Positions 41,676-50,019 of a stretch of 64,000 bases of DNA are shown here, one piece after another. The translations under genes and the position numbers were made by a program. Position 1 is the stretch's first letter; every line of letters starts with the position of its first letter. This DNA is from Clostridia bacterium (GTDB taxonomy: Bacteria; Bacillota; Clostridia; Christensenellales; Borkfalkiaceae): the NCBI GenBank assembly GCA_900769545.1, contig CAAGGZ010000098.1:1-64000 (forward strand), given 5' to 3'. The notes under the pieces are model-generated. The model had not been told where the DNA came from, searched no databases, and was given only the letters and a program-made list of their open reading frames with translations.

Positions 41676-41708
41676 AAAAAGCCGATGTAAATACATCGGC
41701 TTCTTTTT
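41676..41708. terminator. Terminator of rpmB, possibly bidirectional
   Basis: GCCGATGTA-aa-TACATCGGC (41681-41700) flanked by an A run on the left, which gives a U tract on the minus strand. Confidence 0.85.
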
Positions 41709-41734
41709 AAGCGTGTTTAAAAAACGGAGATGAA

Positions 41735-41926
41735 TTATTCAGCGTCCGCTTTTTTAAGGGTTCTTACGCATCTAGCGCAAACGTATGCGTTGATTTCCTT
41801 ACCGTCTTCAATATAGGAAACTTTCTGTACGTTTACTTTAAACGTTCTTCTCGTTTTACGATTGGAGTGGCTTACGTTGTTGCCGGAAGCCTGACCTTTA
41901 CCGCAAATGTTACATACTCTAGACAT
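41735..41926 (-). CDS. rpmB: 50S ribosomal protein L28
   Basis: 63 residues: [29 protein letters not shown]... ending [12 protein letters not shown]. The two CxxC pairs mark the zinc-binding (C+) form of L28. Transcribed opposite to the yloU-yloV-recG operon, the usual arrangement. Ribosome binding site GGAGGTG. Confidence 0.96.
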   Translation of the reverse strand: MSRVCNICGKGQASGNNVSHSNRKTRRTFKVNVQKVSYIEDGKEINAYVCARCVRTLKKADAE

Positions 41927-42028
41927 ATTGACACCTCCGATTTTTGGGATATTTTTACCGTAGTGAAACCATAAAAATGGCGCCGCTTTTTACCAAAGAG
42001 TTCTCTTTAGCCAAAAACAAGCATAAAT

Positions 42029-42057
42029 AATATATCATTTCTTTTGAGAAAAAGCAA
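42029..42057 (-). promoter_or_regulatory. Promoter of rpmB
   Basis: Minus strand TTGCTT (42057-42052), 17 bp, TATATT (42034-42029), leader about 95 nt. Confidence 0.6.
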
Positions 42058-42117
42058 TCAAAAATGAGCCGAAAAACACAAAAAATAAAAAATATTCGGA
42101 AAAAATTAAAAAAGTAC

Positions 42118-42146
42118 TTGCAAAATAGAGGGAAATGGTGTACAAT
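42118..42146 (+). promoter_or_regulatory. Promoter of the Asp23-recG operon
   Basis: TTGCAA (42118-42123), 17 bp, TACAAT (42141-42146); leader about 17 nt with GGAGAAAG. Confidence 0.75.
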
Positions 42147-42169
42147 GTAAAGGCACTTGGAGAAAGATT

Positions 42170-42520
42170 ATGGCAGTTAATACAAATAACGCATACGGCA
42201 AAATCTCAATTTCCGATCTTGCGATTGCTAAGGTTGCCTCTAATACGGCATTGGAATCGTACGGTATTGTGGAAATGGTTTCTCGCCGTTTTACCGACAG
42301 CGTATTCTCACTCTTTAATAAAGAAAGCAGTGGTCGCGGTATTAAAATCACTACCTCCGGGAACCGAATTTACGTGGACGTTTACGTCGTAATCAAGTAC
42401 GGCGTTTCGATTGCCGCCGTTGCAGAATCGCTGAAAGAAGCGATTAAGTATAAGGTGGAAGGCTTCACGGGAATGATCGTGGATACCGTCAACGTAAACG
42501 TTATCGGGGTAAAACAGTAA
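42170..42520 (+). CDS. Asp23/Gls24 family protein (YloU-like)
   Basis: 116 residues. The alternating pattern ISDLAIAKVASNTALESYGIVEMVSR and VDVYVVIKYGVSIAAVAESLKEAIKYKVEGFTGMIVDTVNVNVIGV is that of the Asp23 fold. YloU sits before YloV (FakA) throughout Bacillota and members are linked to envelope stress, though the exact role is unclear. A terminator-like hairpin (AGCGCAAA...TTTGCGCT, about 42527-42560) follows. Confidence 0.92.
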   Translation: MAVNTNNAYGKISISDLAIAKVASNTALESYGIVEMVSRRFTDSVFSLFNKESSGRGIKITTSGNRIYVDVYVVIKYGVSIAAVAESLKEAIKYKVEGFTGMIVDTVNVNVIGVKQ

Positions 42521-42680
42521 GTTTCAGCGCAAACGAAAAAAGTTCGTTCTTTGCGCTTTTTTGCGTGTAAACTTTTAGGAAGTGGAAAAATAAATGCTAT
42601 TTACACGCCGCTCCCATCCTTTTATTGCTACGTTTTTAGATGGGGAGTTTTACAAACATGAAAAATAAGGAGCATTTCTA

Positions 42681-44324
42681 ATGCATAAAACAATCAATAG
42701 CACCGAGTTCCGTAAAATGATACTCGTTGGCGCTAAGCAGTTGGAGATAAACCGCGCGAAAGTGGACGCGTTGAACGTGTTCCCCGTTCCCGACGGCGAT
42801 ACAGGTACGAATATGTCGTTGACAATGCAGTCTTGCGTTAAGGAAATGACGGCATGTCAATCGAGCGTATTTTCCGAGGTTTGCGATAGCATTTCAAGGG
42901 GCGCATTAAAAGGCGCGAGAGGGAACTCCGGCGTTATCCTTTCTCAGATTTTGAAAGGGATTTGCACGGTAGTGCGCAAACAGGAAAAAGAAGTAGACAC
43001 CAAAACTTTTGCAAAAGCTTTGGAGGCCGGTACAAAGGTTGCTTACGGCGCGGTATCCGTGCCTAAAGAAGGTACTATTCTTACCGTTATCCGCATGATG
43101 AGCGAACACGCTGTCAAGGTAGCGGCAAAAAAGAAACATTTCGAGGACTTCTTTGCAGAAGTTATTACAGAGGGTGAAAAGGCGTTGGCTTTGACGCCCG
43201 AACTGCTTCCTGTATTGAAAAAAGCAGGGGTAGTGGACTCCGGCGGCGTTGGTCTTATGACCATCATCAAGGGCTTTAATGCGGCGCTTACGGGTGAAGA
43301 AATCGAAGAGAGCGTAGTGGACGTTGCTCCCGAGCAAGAGGAATCGGAATTTGGTGACAATTCCGCCATTTTGACGATGGATATTGGCGACATTCAATAC
43401 GCATACTGTACCGAATTTTTCATTATCAATTTAAAAAAGAGCACGACGCTTTCGGCGATCGACAGACTCCGTGAAAAGTTGATGACGTTAGGCGACAGCG
43501 TTATCTGTATCGGGGATTTGGAGCTCGTAAAGGTACACGTGCACACCAATCAGCCCGGTAAGGCTTTGACGTATGCGTTGGAGCTTGGCGAATTGGAAAG
43601 ACCCAAAATCGAGAATATGTTAGAGCAGAACCGTCAAATGAAGGCGAAGCTGGAAGCAGAAAAGAAAGAAATGGGTATGCTTTCCATCTGTACGGGCGCA
43701 GGTCTTTCGGAGATTTTCAAGGATTTGTCGGTAGACCGTATCATCGAAGGCGGTCAGACGATGAACCCTTCCGCAAGCGATATTGCAGACGCGGTAAAGA
43801 AGATCAATGCGGAGCACGTATTCGTATTCCCGAACAACAAGAATATTATTCTTGCGGCGGAACAGGCGAAGAATTTGGTTGACAATAAGACCATTCACGT
43901 AATTCCCACCAAGAACGTTCCGCAGGGTTTTGCGGCGGCGTTGGAATTTAACCCCGAAGCAAGCGCGGAAGAAAACAAAACGAATATGATTCATGCCCTG
44001 GATAACGTAAAGGTAGGGCAGGTAACGTACGCGGTGCGTAACACGACGCTCAACGGCTTCTCCATTAAAGAAGGCGACATCATCGGGCTCGACGATAAGA
44101 AGATTTTGGCGAAGTCCAATATGCTTGAAGAGACGGTAATGAAGCTTATCGGCAGAATGAAAGAGGACTTCCACCAAGTCATCACGTTGTATTACGGTGA
44201 AGACGTCAAGGAAGAAGAAGCAGAAGAGTTGTGCGCGACGATTGCGGAAAAATATCCCGATTGCGACGTGGACTTCCACAACGGCGGTCAGTCGGTATAT
44301 TATTACATTATTTCTTTGGAATAA
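42681..44324 (+). CDS. fakA: DAK2-domain fatty acid kinase catalytic subunit (FakA/YloV)
   Basis: 547 residues. Residues 1-200 are a DhaL/DAK2 kinase domain with ALNVFPVPDGDTGTNM near 30-45, whose aspartates bind Mg-ATP, and GARGNSGVILSQIL. The rest is the YloV middle and C-terminal DegV-like domain. FakA phosphorylates fatty acids presented by FakB (DegV) proteins; a DegV gene lies at 51048. Ribosome binding site AAGGAGCA before ATG 42681. Confidence 0.9.
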   Translation: MHKTINSTEFRKMILVGAKQLEINRAKVDALNVFPVPDGDTGTNMSLTMQSCVKEMTACQSSVFSEVCDSISRGALKGARGNSGVILSQILKGICTVVRKQEKEVDTKTFAKALEAGTKVAYGAVSVPKEGTILTVIRMMSEHAVKVAAKKKHFEDFFAEVITEGEKALALTPELLPVLKKAGVVDSGGVGLMTIIKGFNAALTGEEIEESVVDVAPEQEESEFGDNSAILTMDIGDIQYAYCTEFFIINLKKSTTLSAIDRLREKLMTLGDSVICIGDLELVKVHVHTNQPGKALTYALELGELERPKIENMLEQNRQMKAKLEAEKKEMGMLSICTGAGLSEIFKDLSVDRIIEGGQTMNPSASDIADAVKKINAEHVFVFPNNKNIILAAEQAKNLVDNKTIHVIPTKNVPQGFAAALEFNPEASAEENKTNMIHALDNVKVGQVTYAVRNTTLNGFSIKEGDIIGLDDKKILAKSNMLEETVMKLIGRMKEDFHQVITLYYGEDVKEEEAEELCATIAEKYPDCDVDFHNGGQSVYYYIISLE

Positions 44325-44350
44325 TGTTATAAAAAATTTAGCATAATAAA

Positions 44351-44385
44351 AGCGGGAAGGTCGGTTGGCTTTTTCCGCTTTTTTT
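44351..44385 (+). terminator. Terminator or attenuator between fakA and recG
   Basis: AGCGGgAA...TTtCCGCT with six T. It may reduce read-through into recG. Confidence 0.65.
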
Positions 44386-44424
44386 ATAAGGCTTTTAAAA
44401 TAGCCTTTTATAGAGGGTTTTGTT

Positions 44425-46431
44425 ATGAAATTATCAACGCTCCGCTCTATCGGGGAAAAGAGAGAGAAGGATTTTAATAAACTGGGTATATACGAGGTGG
44501 AAGATCTCGTCCGTTTTTATCCGCGCGCGTACTTGGATTTAACGGAGCGCGCTTCTCTGCGCACGGCTTATCATAACGATATGGTGCTTATCGCTTGCGA
44601 AGTCAACCGCGTCGTCCCCGTGAATTACGGGAATAAGCGCAAAATGGTGAAGGCGTACTGCTCGCAGGACGGATTTCCGTTTACCGTCGTATGGTTTAAT
44701 CAGCCGTACGTAGCGCAGAAATTGCAGCCTGGGGAATATCTTTTTTACGGCAGAGTTCAAAACAAATTCGGACAAGTCTCCCTTGTTAATCCGACGTTTG
44801 AGGAGTTGGATAAAAATTACCGCTTAAAAGGGATTATCCCCGTGTATTCGCTTAAAGGCAATTTGAGTCAAAAAGTAGTGCGTTCGGCGGTGAAAGAAGC
44901 GTTGCAAAAAGTGGATTTAACGGGCGTTATTCCTTGGCAGATTATTAAAAAATACGATTTACCGCCTTTAGAAAAAGCCTATTTTGACGTGCACAATCCC
45001 TCTGATGAGCGGACGAAAGATTTGGCGTCGGAGCGCATTGCGCTCGAGGAATATTTCACGCTGATTTCCGCTTTTAAAATTATAAAAGGCGGCAAAGAGG
45101 ACGCAAGGGTACACCATTACAGCGTTTCCGCAGAAGAAGTGAAGAATTTTTCCACCCGTTTTGGATTTGAATTTACAAACGGTCAAAAACAGGCGGTCAA
45201 TGATATTTTTACAGGTTTATATGCGCCGACGCGCATGAACCGCTTAATTCAAGGCGACGTAGGTAGCGGTAAAACCGCCGTTGCGTTGTGCGGTATGTTT
45301 ATGGCGGTAAGGAGCGGTTTTACAGCGGCGTATCTGTCACCGACAGAAGTGCTCGCAGCGCAGAACTATGCGCTTTTGAAACGCTATTTTCCCGAATACG
45401 AGGTAGGGTATCTCGCAGGGGGAATGACGGCGAAAGAAAAACGGGAGCTGAAAGCTCGACTTAAAAACGGCGAAATCGATATTCTTTGCGGTACGCACGC
45501 AATTTTCCAAGGCGACGTGGAGATTCCCAAACTTTCCTTTATTGTCTGCGACGAACAGCACCGTTTCGGCGTAGCGCAAAGAAACGCGCTTGCGGAAAAG
45601 GGCGCGGGCGTGGATATGCTGGTTATGAGCGCAACGCCCATACCTCGTACCTTGTCGTTGATTTTTTACGGGGATTTGGACGTTACCACCATTACGGATA
45701 AACCCAAAGCCCGTCAGGAAATCTCGACGAGTATTATTCCCGAATCCAAGTACGACGATATGCTCGAATATGTCAAAAAGGAAACGGCGGCAGGCAAACA
45801 GGCGTACTTTGTTTGCGCCAAGATAGACGATGACGAAGAGGGCTCTATTATGAGCGTGACGGAGCTCCACGAGGAATTAAAAACACGCCTTCCGAGCGTT
45901 AAATTCGGGCTTTTACACGGCAGAATGAAGGACAAGGAAAAGGCGGAAATTATGGCGGCGTTCAAGGCGAAAGAATACGATTGCTTGGTTTCGACGACGG
46001 TTATTGAGGTCGGCGTGGACGTACCGAACGCAACCATTATGATTATTTATAATGCGGAGCGTTTCGGGCTCTCGCAGTTGCATCAGCTCCGAGGCAGAGT
46101 CGGCAGAGGCGCAGAAAAGAGTTATTGCTTCCTGCTTATGGGGGCGGACGGCGATACGGCAAGAGAGCGTCTTTTGACGCTGAAAAACAACACCGACGGC
46201 TTTAAAATAGCGGAAAAGGATTTGGAAATGCGAGGCAGTGGCGACTTTTTCGGTACTCGTCAATCGGGCAAAGTATTGACGGATATTAAAAATCTCCGTT
46301 ATCCCACGCAGGTTATTTTTGCGGCGAAAAAGCTCTCTGACGACGCCTTTGAAGGTCGGTTTGACGATGAAAAATTACGTTTTGCGGCGTTGAAGAAGTA
46401 TAATAGTTTGAAAGACGTTGTAATGAATTAA
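44425..46431 (+). CDS. recG: ATP-dependent DNA helicase RecG
   Basis: 668 residues. Reverses stalled forks and branch-migrates junctions. The N-terminal wedge/OB domain (about 1-160) is followed by helicase motifs: Walker A IQGDVGSGKTAVAL near 273, the DEQHRFGVAQR box near 369, MSATPIPRTL, VSTTVIEVGVDVPNA and QLRGRVGRG, then the TRG region LEMRGSGDFFGTRQSG. Full length; last gene of the operon. Confidence 0.96.
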   Translation: MKLSTLRSIGEKREKDFNKLGIYEVEDLVRFYPRAYLDLTERASLRTAYHNDMVLIACEVNRVVPVNYGNKRKMVKAYCSQDGFPFTVVWFNQPYVAQKLQPGEYLFYGRVQNKFGQVSLVNPTFEELDKNYRLKGIIPVYSLKGNLSQKVVRSAVKEALQKVDLTGVIPWQIIKKYDLPPLEKAYFDVHNPSDERTKDLASERIALEEYFTLISAFKIIKGGKEDARVHHYSVSAEEVKNFSTRFGFEFTNGQKQAVNDIFTGLYAPTRMNRLIQGDVGSGKTAVALCGMFMAVRSGFTAAYLSPTEVLAAQNYALLKRYFPEYEVGYLAGGMTAKEKRELKARLKNGEIDILCGTHAIFQGDVEIPKLSFIVCDEQHRFGVAQRNALAEKGAGVDMLVMSATPIPRTLSLIFYGDLDVTTITDKPKARQEISTSIIPESKYDDMLEYVKKETAAGKQAYFVCAKIDDDEEGSIMSVTELHEELKTRLPSVKFGLLHGRMKDKEKAEIMAAFKAKEYDCLVSTTVIEVGVDVPNATIMIIYNAERFGLSQLHQLRGRVGRGAEKSYCFLLMGADGDTARERLLTLKNNTDGFKIAEKDLEMRGSGDFFGTRQSGKVLTDIKNLRYPTQVIFAAKKLSDDAFEGRFDDEKLRFAALKKYNSLKDVVMN

Positions 46432-46444
46432 AAGCCGCATTTCT

Positions 46445-46631
46445 AAATGCAAAATGCATAATGCAAAGTGCAAAATGAAGGTAGGATGGGAAGTCAAGGA
46501 ACTGAGTTCCTTGTCAGGGTGCAGGGGCGGAAGCCCTTGCAGGAGTAGCCCAAAATAAGCAAGCTATGCTTGCGTCACTACTGCGTAGCAGTCGATAAAA
46601 ATGCAAAATGCATAATGCAAAATGCAAAATT
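46445..46631. repeat. AAAATGC repeats flanking a mini-palindrome array after recG
   Basis: Heptamer-type units at 46445-46478 and 46598-46631 enclose AAGGAACtgaGTTCCTT, a GGGGCGGAAGCCC palindrome, GCAAGCtatGCTTGC and ACTGCGTAGCAGT. The enclosed array is a homologue of 28590-28680. Confidence 0.8.
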
Positions 46632-46659
46632 ATGGAAAAATTAAAAAGGCTTTATTGCT

Positions 46660-46694
46660 TGGCTCCCTTGTGTAAAGGGAGCTGACTTTTTTTG
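46660..46694 (+). terminator. Terminator-like hairpin
   Basis: GGCTCCCTT-gtgt-AAAGGGAGC followed by TGAC and a run of seven T. Confidence 0.7.
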
Positions 46695-46765
46695 TAGAAA
46701 AAAGGCTGAGGGATTGTTAAAAAGCTGACTCGCCGCGGCTTTTGTCTTATATTTTTTTAAAACTA

Positions 46766-46794
46766 TTGACAATGCAGACAAAAAGTGATAAAAT
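46766..46794 (+). promoter_or_regulatory. Promoter of the BspA-type lipoprotein
   Basis: TTGACA (46766-46771), 17 bp, TAAAAT (46789-46794); predicted start of transcription near 46801. Confidence 0.88.
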
Positions 46795-46799
46795 AAAAC

Positions 46800-46980
46800 T
46801 GCGACATAATTTCATAAAAATCTCAAAAAGGCATATACTTCTTTGGTGGAAGTGTATCTTTTTCGCGTTACAAAAAACCTTTTTGGGATTGGTAATAGAA
46901 ATTGTGTCGCAACAAAAGCGGAAAGGACATTTTTACAGGTGTCGTTCCCTTTTGTGGATCGACACTTTTCTTATTTAAAA
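46800..46980 (+). promoter_or_regulatory. Structured 5' leader with two long helices and terminator-like hairpin
   Basis: A 14-bp helix pairs 46800-46813 with 46898-46911 (one G-U) and begins at the predicted transcript start. Inside, a 13-bp helix pairs 46819-46831 with 46878-46890 (one G-U), closing a 46-nt domain with an ATAC-TTC/GAA-GTGTAT hairpin. After the domain come GACATTT (46927-46933) and a GTGTCG/CGACAC hairpin (46939-46944 with 46960-46965) running into TTTTCTTATTT, like an intrinsic terminator. The ribosome binding site is CCAAGGAGG. No known class recognised. Confidence 0.6.
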
Positions 46981-47010
46981 GGAAAAATAAAACCAAGGAG
47001 GCATTATAAA

Positions 47011-48933
47011 GTGAAAAGTGTAAAAAGATTTTTAATTGGCGCATTGGCAATGCTAGTCTCTTGCGCAGGTTTTGCGGCTTGTGGTGGTGCAGGTGAAAGC
47101 TCTTTATCGAGTTCGGAGAAAGCAAGCTCGGTAGAAGAAGTTTCATCAGAAGAAAGTAATTCGACGGTGGATATTTCTTCGGAAGAGCATAGTAGTTCGG
47201 AAGAGCATAGTAGTTCGGAAGAAGAGAGCAGTTCGGTAGAGGAAAGTTCTTCTAAAGAAGACAGTTCGGTGGAAGAACATATACATAACTATGAATTGAC
47301 GGGTAAAACGTCTGTTACTTGTACGGAAGATGGACAGATGGTGTATACTTGTAAATGTGGGGATAGTTATACAGAGACGGTTGCTGCTTGGGGACACGAT
47401 TACATAAACGATGAATGTATCTACTGTGGTAAAAAACCAAGTGAAGGCTTGGAGTATGAATTAAGTGGAATGACGTATTCAGTAGTGGGCATCGGCTCGT
47501 GTACGGATACCGATTTGGTAATTCCTTTTACTCATAATAATTTACCTGTGACGAGCATTGGTGATGGTGCGTTCGCCTATTGTGACAGTTTGACGAGTGT
47601 GGTAATTTCCGACAGTGTGACGAGTATTGGCGACGAGGCATTCGTTTATTGTGAGAATTTAACGAGCTTGAAAATCGGCAACAGTGTGACATGTATTGGT
47701 GATGGTGCGTTCTATCAATGTAGCAGTTTGACGAGCGTTGTAATTCCCGATAGCGTGACGAGTATTGAGTGGGGGGCGTTTGCTCACTGTGGAGAATTGA
47801 CAAGCGTGGAGATTCCCAACGGTGTGACAAGTATTGATGGTGCTACGTTCGCTGATTGTGACAGTTTGACGAGTGTGATGATTCCTAACAGTGTGACAAG
47901 TATTGATAATGAGGCGTTCGCCTATTGTGACAGTTTGACGAGTGTGGTGATTCCCAACAGTGTGACAAGTATTGATGATAGTGCGTTCGCCTATTGTGAC
48001 AGTTTGACGAAGATAGAAGTAGACGAAAATAACAGCGTATACAAATCTATAGACGGCGATTTGTATACAAAAGACGGCGCAACGTTGATACAATATGCCA
48101 TAGGGAAAACAGCAACGTCCTTTACAATTCCCGACAGTGTAACAAGTATTGGTGTTTGGGCGTTCTTTGGTTGTAGTTTGACGAGCATAGAAGTATCGGA
48201 AAATAACAGTGCATATAAATCTATAGAAGGCAATTTGTATACAAAAGATGGCGCAACGTTGATACAATATGCCATAGGGAAAACAGCAACGTCTTTTACA
48301 ACCCCTGACAGCGTGACGAGTATTGAGTGGTTTGCGTTCGCCTATTGTGATAGTTTGACGAGTGTGGTAATTGGCGACAGTGTGGTAAGTATTGGTTATT
48401 ATGCGTTCGCCTATTGTGATAGTTTGACGAGTGTGGTAATTGGCGACAGTGTGATAAGTATCGGAGCTTGTGCGTTCTATTATTGCGACAGTTTGACGGG
48501 CATAGAAATATCGGAAAATAACAGCGTATATAAATCGATAGACGGCAATGTATATACAAAAGACGGCGCAACGTTGATACAATACGCCATAGGGAAAACG
48601 GCAAGCTTGTTCATTATTCCTGACAGTGTGACGAGTATTGATTATGAGGCGTTTTCTTCTTGTAGCAGTTTGACGAGCGTGGTGATTAGCGACAGTGTGA
48701 CAAGTATTGCTGATAGTGCGTTCGCTGACTGTAAAGAATTGACAAGCGTGGTGATGTCCGACAGTGTGACGAGTATTGGATATGCGGTGTTTTTTTCTTG
48801 TAGCAGTTTGACAAGTATTACCTTTAGCGGTACAGTCGAACAATGGAAGGCGATTGAGAAAGATGATGATTGGAATATTGGCGTTCCTGCGACAGAAGTG
48901 GTTTGCAAGGACGGAAAAGTTGCGCTTAAATAA
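47011..48933 (+). CDS. BspA-type leucine-rich-repeat lipoprotein
   Basis: 640 residues from GTG 47011. A lipoprotein signal (KSVKRFLIGALAMLVSCAGFAACGG) leads into a Ser/Glu linker (about 30-90), one Cys/His module HNYELTGKTSVTCTEDG...WGHDY like those of the 3705 protein, and about 14 LRR_5 units of LTSVVIPDSVTSIGDxAFxxC. Three units carry a 30-residue insert beginning ENNSVYKSIDG. BspA proteins of Treponema and Tannerella bind host matrix; here surface attachment is inferred. The frame opens upstream at 46843, but that part lies in the structured leader, and AAGGAGG is correctly placed for GTG 47011. Flanked by its own promoter and AAAATGC repeats. Confidence 0.92.
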   Translation: MKSVKRFLIGALAMLVSCAGFAACGGAGESSLSSSEKASSVEEVSSEESNSTVDISSEEHSSSEEHSSSEEESSSVEESSSKEDSSVEEHIHNYELTGKTSVTCTEDGQMVYTCKCGDSYTETVAAWGHDYINDECIYCGKKPSEGLEYELSGMTYSVVGIGSCTDTDLVIPFTHNNLPVTSIGDGAFAYCDSLTSVVISDSVTSIGDEAFVYCENLTSLKIGNSVTCIGDGAFYQCSSLTSVVIPDSVTSIEWGAFAHCGELTSVEIPNGVTSIDGATFADCDSLTSVMIPNSVTSIDNEAFAYCDSLTSVVIPNSVTSIDDSAFAYCDSLTKIEVDENNSVYKSIDGDLYTKDGATLIQYAIGKTATSFTIPDSVTSIGVWAFFGCSLTSIEVSENNSAYKSIEGNLYTKDGATLIQYAIGKTATSFTTPDSVTSIEWFAFAYCDSLTSVVIGDSVVSIGYYAFAYCDSLTSVVIGDSVISIGACAFYYCDSLTGIEISENNSVYKSIDGNVYTKDGATLIQYAIGKTASLFIIPDSVTSIDYEAFSSCSSLTSVVISDSVTSIADSAFADCKELTSVVMSDSVTSIGYAVFFSCSSLTSITFSGTVEQWKAIEKDDDWNIGVPATEVVCKDGKVALK

Positions 48934-48957
48934 ATGCAAAATGCGAAGTGCGAAATT
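48931..48957. repeat. AAAATGC-type repeat starting at the BspA stop codon
   Basis: TAAATGC/AAAATGC/GAAGTGC units begin at the TAA stop of the preceding gene. Confidence 0.7.
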
Positions 48958-49019
48958 GTGGAATAATACGCGATTAAAAGCTCGTTCGTGAAAATTTCAA
49001 GAAAATTTTCTCAAGGCTA

Positions 49020-49048
49020 TTGACGAATGCAAAAAAATATAGTATAAT
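49020..49048 (+). promoter_or_regulatory. Promoter of hisIE
   Basis: TTGACG (49020-49025), 17 bp, TATAAT (49043-49048). Confidence 0.85.
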
Positions 49049-49080
49049 AAATCTCGTAGGATGCTTAACGGAGGTGTGTT

Positions 49081-49719
49081 ATGGCTTTGAAGAAAGAAAA
49101 AGTTGAAGTTCCTAAAATGAAATTCAATAAAGACGGTATTATTCCCGTTGTTGTGCAAGATTTTGAGAGCGGCGAAGTATTGATGCTTGTGTATATGAAT
49201 CAAGAAGCCGTAGACAAAACCTTTGAGAGCGGTTTTGCGCATTATTACAGCCGTTCTAAGAAAACAGTGACGAAATTCGGCGACGCTTACGGCAATACCC
49301 AAAAGGTTATGGCGGCGTTTTTGGATCACGACCAAGATAGCTTGCTTTTGAAAGTACAGCAAAAAGGTATGTCTGACCCCGAAAACAAAGCGTTTACCTG
49401 TTTCCCTCAACAGCTCGTGGGGGAATACAACACCATCGGCGGTGAAATGTTCGGTCGTTTGCAGCGCATTATCGCAGACGTTAAGGCGAACCCTGAAGAG
49501 GGCGCGTATACCAGTTTCCTGTTCGTCCGCGGTGTGGACAGAATCGGTAAAAAGGTCGGCGAAGAAGCGGTGGAATTGGTTATCGCTTCGAAAAATTCCG
49601 CAAAGGAAGGCGTTGTTTGCGAAGCGGCAGATTTGCTCTATCATATGATGGTGCTTCTTGCGGCGAAAGACGTCAAGATTTCCGAGGTTTGCGGCGAGCT
49701 TTGTAAACGTAACAGATAA
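49081..49719 (+). CDS. hisIE: HisIE-like protein with degenerate HisI domain
   Basis: 212 residues. The C-terminal HisE part (about 120-212: EGAYTSFLFVRGVDRIGKKVGEEAVELVIASKN...EAADLLYHMMVLL) is a clear PRA-PH pyrophosphohydrolase of the MazG-like fold. The N-terminal HisI (PRA cyclohydrolase) keeps the DHDQD metal aspartates near 81-85, but the WSRSR motif is YYSRSK, the KGxxSG loop is FGDAYG, and two of three zinc cysteines (the one after the first Asp and the ACHTG one) are missing; only TCF remains. No other his genes are nearby, so histidine synthesis or another nucleotide role are both open. Monocistronic with double terminators. Confidence 0.85.
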   Translation: MALKKEKVEVPKMKFNKDGIIPVVVQDFESGEVLMLVYMNQEAVDKTFESGFAHYYSRSKKTVTKFGDAYGNTQKVMAAFLDHDQDSLLLKVQQKGMSDPENKAFTCFPQQLVGEYNTIGGEMFGRLQRIIADVKANPEEGAYTSFLFVRGVDRIGKKVGEEAVELVIASKNSAKEGVVCEAADLLYHMMVLLAAKDVKISEVCGELCKRNR

Positions 49720-49729
49720 AAGTATGTTG

Positions 49730-49803
49730 AGCCTTGATTTTTCCGAAAATCAAGGCTTTTTGCTTGGAAAATAAAGAACTCTACTCAGCGTAGAGTTCTT
49801 TTT
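49730..49803 (+). terminator. Two consecutive terminators after hisIE
   Basis: AGCCTTGATTTT-tccg-AAAATCAAGGCT (49730-49757) and AAAGAACTCTAC-tcagc-GTAGAGTTCTTT (49773-49801), each with T residues after. Confidence 0.9.
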
Positions 49804-50019
49804 CTACACTTAATAGAATCCACAAACCTGTTTCGTAGAGCCAAAAAGTCCACGTTTTTATTTTCTTTTGCGGAAAAATAGGTTATAATAATTGGGACGA
49901 TAAGGCAAAGCGAAAAACTTTCGTTTAACTTTCCTAAAATTCCTATAAAAGCGACAAAAAATGAGTGTATTCATGTGATAAAATGCTCTATGGAATTTAT
50001 ACGGGGAGGAAAGCGGAAT

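Noticed and set aside
46843..47010. N-terminal extension of the BspA-type protein by 56 residues
   Set aside because: The region forms the structured leader, and the signal peptide and AAGGAGG site support GTG 47011.
47659..48939. Minus-strand open frame of 426 codons opposite the LRR protein
   Set aside because: Its repeats are the complement of the LRR repeats; there is no independent evidence for a gene.
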